Of a stretch of DNA of 64,000 nt, positions 59,955-64,000 are shown piece after piece. The translations under genes and the position numbers were made by a program. The notes under the pieces are model-generated. The model saw only the letters and a program-made list of their open reading frames with translations, was not told the DNA's origin and ran no database searches. Source of the stretch: G963664585 sp963664585 (GTDB lineage Bacteria; Bacillota; Clostridia; Oscillospirales; Ruminococcaceae); NCBI GenBank assembly GCA_963664585.2, contig CAXXEO010000005.1, positions 62,001 to 126,000 of the forward strand, in the 5' to 3' direction. Within the stretch, counting starts at the first letter, position 1. Each line of letters begins with the position of its first letter.

Positions 59955-60632
59955 TTATATCTCAAATTTATAACCAAAGCCCCAAATAGTCGTAATATAA
60001 TCATGATAGGGTTTAATATTTTCGCGCAGTGTTTTAATGTGTGTATCAATGGTTCTGTCTGAACCGAAAAATTCGGGGCCCCAAACCTCATTGAGCAATG
60101 CATCCCGTGGGAACGCTCTATTTGGGTTTTGGCACAGAAAAAGCAGTAAATCATAATCCTTATGGGTAAGTTGCACCGGTTTTTCATCAATATAGACTGT
60201 GCGTGAAAAAGTGTCAATATAGATGCCGTCATAAGAAATATTTCGGGACCGTACATTCATAGTACTGTTGCCACGGCGCAAAAACACCTTTATTCGTGCC
60301 ATTAATTCCAAGGGCGAAAATGGCTTTATAACATAATCGTCCGCACCAAGCTCAAAGCAGCTCAGCTTTTCATCCACTTCTTTCTCTGTGCTGACCATAA
60401 TAATAGGCACATCGGATACCTTTCTGATTTGTCGGCAAACATTTCGGCCATCCAACTCGGCTAGAAGCGTATCAAGAATCACCAGGCTATATTCGTACCG
60501 CCTGAACAGTTTGAGCGCAGCGATGCCATCCACCGCTTCATCGGCAAAATAGCCTTCTGCAACAGCGTAATCTTTAATCATATTCCGGATAGTATTTTCG
60601 CTGTCGACAATCAACAAACGGATATCATCCAT
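59955..60632 (-). CDS. OmpR/PhoB-family response regulator
   Basis: A 225-residue regulator. The receiver has LLIVDSEN, the phosphorylatable Asp in LVILDTLLAELDG, the switch in IIMVST and the Lys in DDYVIKPFSPLEL. The C-terminal winged helix has LTHKDYDLLLFLC and SDRTIDTHIKTLREN. No histidine kinase gene lies nearby, so it is an orphan in this window. The 59759-59954 stretch downstream has no gene. Confidence 0.93.
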   Translation of the reverse strand: MDDIRLLIVDSENTIRNMIKDYAVAEGYFADEAVDGIAALKLFRRYEYSLVILDTLLAELDGRNVCRQIRKVSDVPIIMVSTEKEVDEKLSCFELGADDYVIKPFSPLELMARIKVFLRRGNSTMNVRSRNISYDGIYIDTFSRTVYIDEKPVQLTHKDYDLLLFLCQNPNRAFPRDALLNEVWGPEFFGSDRTIDTHIKTLRENIKPYHDYITTIWGFGYKFEI

Positions 60633-60728
60633 GCAAGCACCCCACGCTGTTTAATAGTGACAAAATAGATAGAGCAGGCGCTTTATTTTATATAACCTAT
60701 TATATATTTTTTTAGAGTAAATTCAACG

Positions 60729-60834
60729 TATAGTTGATTAATTTGAAAACAAGTTTGTGATTTCTTCCCCCGCCGAAGGCGGAGGAAGAAAATGACGTTT
60801 TAACTATAGCCAGTTTTTAAGTGATTTGGCTATA
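60729..60834 (+). repeat. Family-1 long palindromic repeat, copy 15
   Basis: The most diverged full copy: TATAGTTGATTAATTT at the left and AAGTGATTTGGCTATA at the right, heart CCCCCGCC-GAA-GGCGGAGG. It lies between the response-regulator start and the hydrogenase terminator. Confidence 0.9.
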
Positions 60835-60871
60835 CTTACACTAAATTTTGTGAATAGTCTTGAACAACAGG

Positions 60872-60904
60872 ATAAAGAGGCTGCTTTAATCACAGCCTCT
60901 TTAT
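60872..60904 (-). terminator. Hairpin after the hydrogenase gene
   Basis: Arms AAAGAGGCTG (60874-60883) and CAGCCTCTTT (60893-60902). The T-run on the minus strand is weak. Confidence 0.6.
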
Positions 60905-60918
60905 AAAGACCATAACAG

Positions 60919-62940
60919 TTATTTGCGCTTACCAGTATAATCTGCGACAACCTGCTTAAAGATATCCACTGTTTCGAGTGCGTCGCTCAACTCGTTCTTA
61001 AGGCGCTTGTTTTCAGCTTCGAGAGTCAGAATCCTTGCTGATTCCAGTTCGTCATTCGTCAGTCGGTCAGACGGCTGCATTCTCTGACTCTTATCCTGAG
61101 TTTGATTAATAGGCGACTTGCTTTTTGCCACTGGTTTCACCCCATTAACGACAAAGCTTTCATTTGTATACTCGTTGTATTTACCGCGTTTTACATAATG
61201 TGTATGCAGCAGCTCGTGGGATATATGACTGTTCGGAAATTCGAGGAACTCCTCATAAAGCGCAGTAATATATGGGTTTTGATGGGACTTCCGAAGCGTT
61301 TTGCCTTCATCCTCACTGTAAAGTCCTTTGAGTCTTTTGAGTCTGACTTCAGGATCGTCTGACCGCGGTTGACCACCACCGGTAATACAACCACCCGGAC
61401 ATCCCATAACCTCAATAAAATGGTAGGGAGAGGTTCCGTCAGCAACCTGCTTCATCAGTTGATTCGCACCCTTGATTCCACTTGTAACGGCAACCTTTAA
61501 AGTAACACCGTCCAGGAATTTATACGCCTCGACCGGGTTTTCAATGGTAATAGATGCTTCTTTAATACAGTCAAGACCAACGATAGGAGTTACATGCAAT
61601 CCATCAAAGGGCAGTTCCCGTCCTGTTACAATCTCATAAACCGTACGCAGAGCAGCCTCCATAACGCCACCCGTCAACCCGAAGATATCAGCCGCACCGG
61701 TTGACATGCCAAGCGGATTGTCGAACTCCTCATCAGCAAGGCCTCTGAAATCAATACCCGCCTCTTTGATCATTGCCGCAAGTTCTCTGGTTGTCAGCAC
61801 AGCGTCCACATTAGACTCACCGTCATTTTTCATCTCTTCACGGGCAATTTCAAATTTCTTTGCCGTACAGGGCATCACTGAAACAACATAGATATCTTTG
61901 GACTCTACCTTGATTTTTTCTGCATAATACGATTTGGCCAGAGCTCCAAGCATGGTGTGGGGAGATTTGCATGTTGAAAGGTGGTCAAGTTTATCTGGAT
62001 AGGTGTGTTCTATGTACTTGATCCAACCGGGGCTGCAGCTCGTAATCATGGGGAGAGTGGATGCTACACCGGTTAATGCCTTTTTAACCCGTATCAGCAG
62101 TTCGGTGCCTTCTTCCATGATCGTTAGGTCAGCTGCAAAGTTGGTATCAAACACATCATTGAAGCCCAGTGCATGCAGTGCTGCGGCGAGTTTTCCGGTT
62201 ACCTGTGTGCCAGGCTCATAGCCGAATTCCTCGCCAAGGGCAACTCTGACTGCCGGGGCAACCTGAACCACAACACGCTTGCTTTTGTCGCCAAGCGCGT
62301 TCCAGACCTTTTGTATCCCATCTGTTTCTTTAAGCGCTCCAACAGGACAGACAACCGTACATTGACCACAAAATACGCAGTTCACAGAACCAATCGGCAA
62401 ATCCATGGCCGGGCCAATCACCGTATCAAAGCCTCTATTTTGTGCATTCAGGATGCCAGTACTCTGGATCGAGTTGCAGACGGTTACACATCTTCTGCAC
62501 AAAACACATTTTGACATATCGCGGGTGATCGAAACAGACGCATCAACAGGACGGTCTGAACGCTCACCTTCGAAGCGGGTAGACTCGACCCCAAGCGTTT
62601 TGCCGAGTTCCTGCAGCTCACAGCTTTGGTTGCGCTTGCAGCTCAGACAATCTTTGGGATGATCAGAAAGTAAAAGCTCATAGAGAACCTTGCGCGCTTT
62701 ACGTACCTTGTCAGAATTGGTTTGTACCACCATGCCCTCTGAAACCTTGGTCATACAGGAAGCCTGTAAAGTCTTTGCACCCTGCACCTCAACAACGCAT
62801 ATCCGACAAGACCCAAATGAGTGAACATTTTCAAGATAGCAAAGATTTGGTATATGGATACCGTTTGCCTTTGCTGCCTCCATGATGGTAGCGTTATCGG
62901 CCGCTTGGATTTGTTTTCCATTGATCGTTAAATTAATCAT
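60919..62940 (-). CDS. hydA: [FeFe] hydrogenase with N-terminal iron-sulfur domains and a C-terminal coiled-coil extension
   Basis: About 673 residues. In order: a [2Fe-2S] domain (FGSCRICVVE), the His-Cys 4Fe-4S motif (HPKDCLSCKRNQSC), a two-cluster ferredoxin (CVLCRRCVTVCN, CVFCGQCTVVCP) and the H-cluster domain with L1 TSCSPGWIKY, L2 VMPCTAKKFE and L3 MGCPGGCITGGGQP. All cluster ligands are present. After the usual end (LLHTHYVKRGKYNE) come about 75 more residues with a Leu/Glu-rich coiled coil (ILTLEAENKRLKNELSDALE). The ATG at 62940 is used; a GTG at 62949 lies nearer to AGGAGG. It overlaps nothing but follows its FAD partner by nine bases. Confidence 0.95.
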   Translation of the reverse strand: MINLTINGKQIQAADNATIMEAAKANGIHIPNLCYLENVHSFGSCRICVVEVQGAKTLQASCMTKVSEGMVVQTNSDKVRKARKVLYELLLSDHPKDCLSCKRNQSCELQELGKTLGVESTRFEGERSDRPVDASVSITRDMSKCVLCRRCVTVCNSIQSTGILNAQNRGFDTVIGPAMDLPIGSVNCVFCGQCTVVCPVGALKETDGIQKVWNALGDKSKRVVVQVAPAVRVALGEEFGYEPGTQVTGKLAAALHALGFNDVFDTNFAADLTIMEEGTELLIRVKKALTGVASTLPMITSCSPGWIKYIEHTYPDKLDHLSTCKSPHTMLGALAKSYYAEKIKVESKDIYVVSVMPCTAKKFEIAREEMKNDGESNVDAVLTTRELAAMIKEAGIDFRGLADEEFDNPLGMSTGAADIFGLTGGVMEAALRTVYEIVTGRELPFDGLHVTPIVGLDCIKEASITIENPVEAYKFLDGVTLKVAVTSGIKGANQLMKQVADGTSPYHFIEVMGCPGGCITGGGQPRSDDPEVRLKRLKGLYSEDEGKTLRKSHQNPYITALYEEFLEFPNSHISHELLHTHYVKRGKYNEYTNESFVVNGVKPVAKSKSPINQTQDKSQRMQPSDRLTNDELESARILTLEAENKRLKNELSDALETVDIFKQVVADYTGKRK

Positions 62941-62949
62941 TATTTTCAC

Positions 62950-64000
62950 CTACCTCCTGTCGCAGTGCAGACAACGCATTGCTTCGGCCATCGCATTGAG
63001 CTTGTGATAGCCCAGAATAACCTCGTCAAAGGAATCCTTACGCTTTTCGGCATCTAAGATTTCCTGTGGAAAACGCTTCAGAGAGACAATTTCATCCTCG
63101 TCAAATTTACTGGGAATTTCAATGGGCGCACCCTTATTCAGCTTACCTTTTCCTCCGAGGTATTTATCAATGGAAACAGCCGCTTTTTTTCCGTCAGCGA
63201 TCGCGCGGATTACGGTATCCGGACCGCGTGCGACATCTCCGCCTGCAAAGACTCCGTCCATCGTCGTCATGAGTGTATCGTCCTCGATGACGAAGGTTCC
63301 CCATGGTGTAACGCCGATTTCATCCTTGCGGATAAAGGGAAGATCTGAATATTGGCTGACCGCGGGAATCACAGTATCGACATCAATGAAGAAATTGGAG
63401 CCTTCAATGGGAACGGACTTTCTTCGTCCGGAATTATCAAATGCACCTAGTTTCATTTTGAGGCACTCGATTTTTGCAACATCGCCATTTTGTCCTTCCA
63501 CAAATTTCACGGGTGAGACCAACTCGATGATCTCCACACCTTCTTCGATGGCCTCATGAATTTCGGTTTCATAAGCGGGCATAGCGTCTATCGTTCTTCT
63601 GTATAGTACCAACACCTTGTTTGCGCCAAGCCGCAAAGCTGTCCGCGCAGAATCGATGGCCGTATTGCCTCCGCCGATGACTGCAACAGTTTTGCCGAGT
63701 CTTACCTTTCTTTGCAGATTGACATCCTTAAGGAAGTTGATGCCATGCAAAACACCTGGCAGGTCTTCTCCGGGAATATTGACCTTTTGAGGCAACTGGG
63801 CACCGGTGGCAATGTAAATGGAGTCATATTGCTTTTTCAGGTTCTTGAAACTGATATCCTTGCCCACTTCTGTATTCAGAATAATATTGACGCCCGCCTG
63901 CTTCACCAGCTCGATTTCATGGGCGAGTACCTGTTTGGGAAGCCGATATTCCGGAATACCAAAGCACAAAACGCCACCCGCGACCGGCTCAGACTCATAT
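62950..64000 (-). CDS. FAD/NAD(P)-binding oxidoreductase of the hydrogenase cluster, 5'-partial
   Basis: The visible 350 residues match GltD-like FAD/NAD(P) reductases: GIPEYRLPK at the upstream end, YIATGAQLP, NAD(P)-binding VAVIGGGNTAIDSARTALR, VLVLYRRTIDAMPA, the FAD-binding GVFAGGDVARGPDTVIRAI and a C-terminal MRCLHCDRR. It continues beyond the right edge, where it may be a stand-alone reductase or fused to a NuoF-like part. Its place directly before hydA suggests it links NAD(P)H or ferredoxin to H2 production. Confidence 0.9.
   Translation of the reverse strand, partial: YESEPVAGGVLCFGIPEYRLPKQVLAHEIELVKQAGVNIILNTEVGKDISFKNLKKQYDSIYIATGAQLPQKVNIPGEDLPGVLHGINFLKDVNLQRKVRLGKTVAVIGGGNTAIDSARTALRLGANKVLVLYRRTIDAMPAYETEIHEAIEEGVEIIELVSPVKFVEGQNGDVAKIECLKMKLGAFDNSGRRKSVPIEGSNFFIDVDTVIPAVSQYSDLPFIRKDEIGVTPWGTFVIEDDTLMTTMDGVFAGGDVARGPDTVIRAIADGKKAAVSIDKYLGGKGKLNKGAPIEIPSKFDEDEIVSLKRFPQEILDAEKRKDSFDEVILGYHKLNAMAEAMRCLHCDRR

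Overview
The window looks like the chromosome of a strictly anaerobic, amino-acid-using Firmicute of the class Clostridia. The evidence is a V-type ATPase, an [FeFe] hydrogenase with an FAD/NAD(P) partner, a PyrK-type dihydroorotate dehydrogenase, a T-box leader, the GatCAB transamidation route, a type III glutamine synthetase with an ANTAR regulator, and an archaeal-style split glutamate synthase. I see no tRNA, rRNA, CRISPR array or phage genes. Genus cannot be fixed from the sequence alone.

Layout. 1-2013: V-ATPase subunits B (cut by the left edge) and D. 2266-4911: a heavily frameshifted Na+/solute symporter and N-carbamoyl-amino-acid/allantoate amidohydrolase, then an intact creatininase-family gene (5310-6068). 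6259-17266: pyrimidine synthesis, with pyrB-pyrC-pyrF-pyrK-pyrD-pyrE on the minus strand diverging from carA-carB on the plus strand. 17519-21394: asparaginase, an M15-like peptidoglycan peptidase and a D-aminoacylase. 21923-27651: gatB, gatA and a fused aspS-gatC gene behind a T-box whose specifier region reads GAAGAAC. 27826-36217: an ANTAR regulator, a five-gene split glutamate synthase set and, divergently, glutamine synthetase III. 36418-38099: a two-gene D-glutamate cyclase. 39006-40059: an intact IS30-family element. 40308-49522: an unrecognised protein, DegV, an HD protein, a CmpB-like membrane protein, CorA, a small basic protein, an ABC-F ATPase, a sugar-phosphate isomerase-like protein and a dipeptidase. 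50068-55656: an ECF sigma factor overlapping a very large membrane-anchored alpha-2-macroglobulin-like protein. 55949-60632: an exported MEMO-like protein, a metallo-hydrolase, an AraC/GyrI-type regulator and an orphan response regulator. 60919-64000: [FeFe] hydrogenase and its FAD partner, cut by the right edge.

Nitrogen is the common theme: carbamoyl phosphate and pyrimidines, Asn-tRNA made by transamidation, ammonia assimilation through GS/GOGAT, and release of ammonia or amino acids by asparaginase, D-aminoacylase, dipeptidase, amidohydrolase and D-glutamate cyclase.

Two features overlay everything. First, nearly every intergenic region holds a long palindrome with a CCCCCGCC/GGCGGGGG heart. 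Family 1 (about 106 bp, 15 copies) and family 2 (about 110 bp, 5 copies) share this heart but have unrelated arms, and further single-copy palindromes have similar hearts with their own arms. Second, about a dozen genes are broken by single-base indels, mostly in homopolymer runs, while the stretch from about 17.3 to 37.2 kb shows none. This suggests local assembly error, with true decay possible in the 2.3-4.9 kb module.
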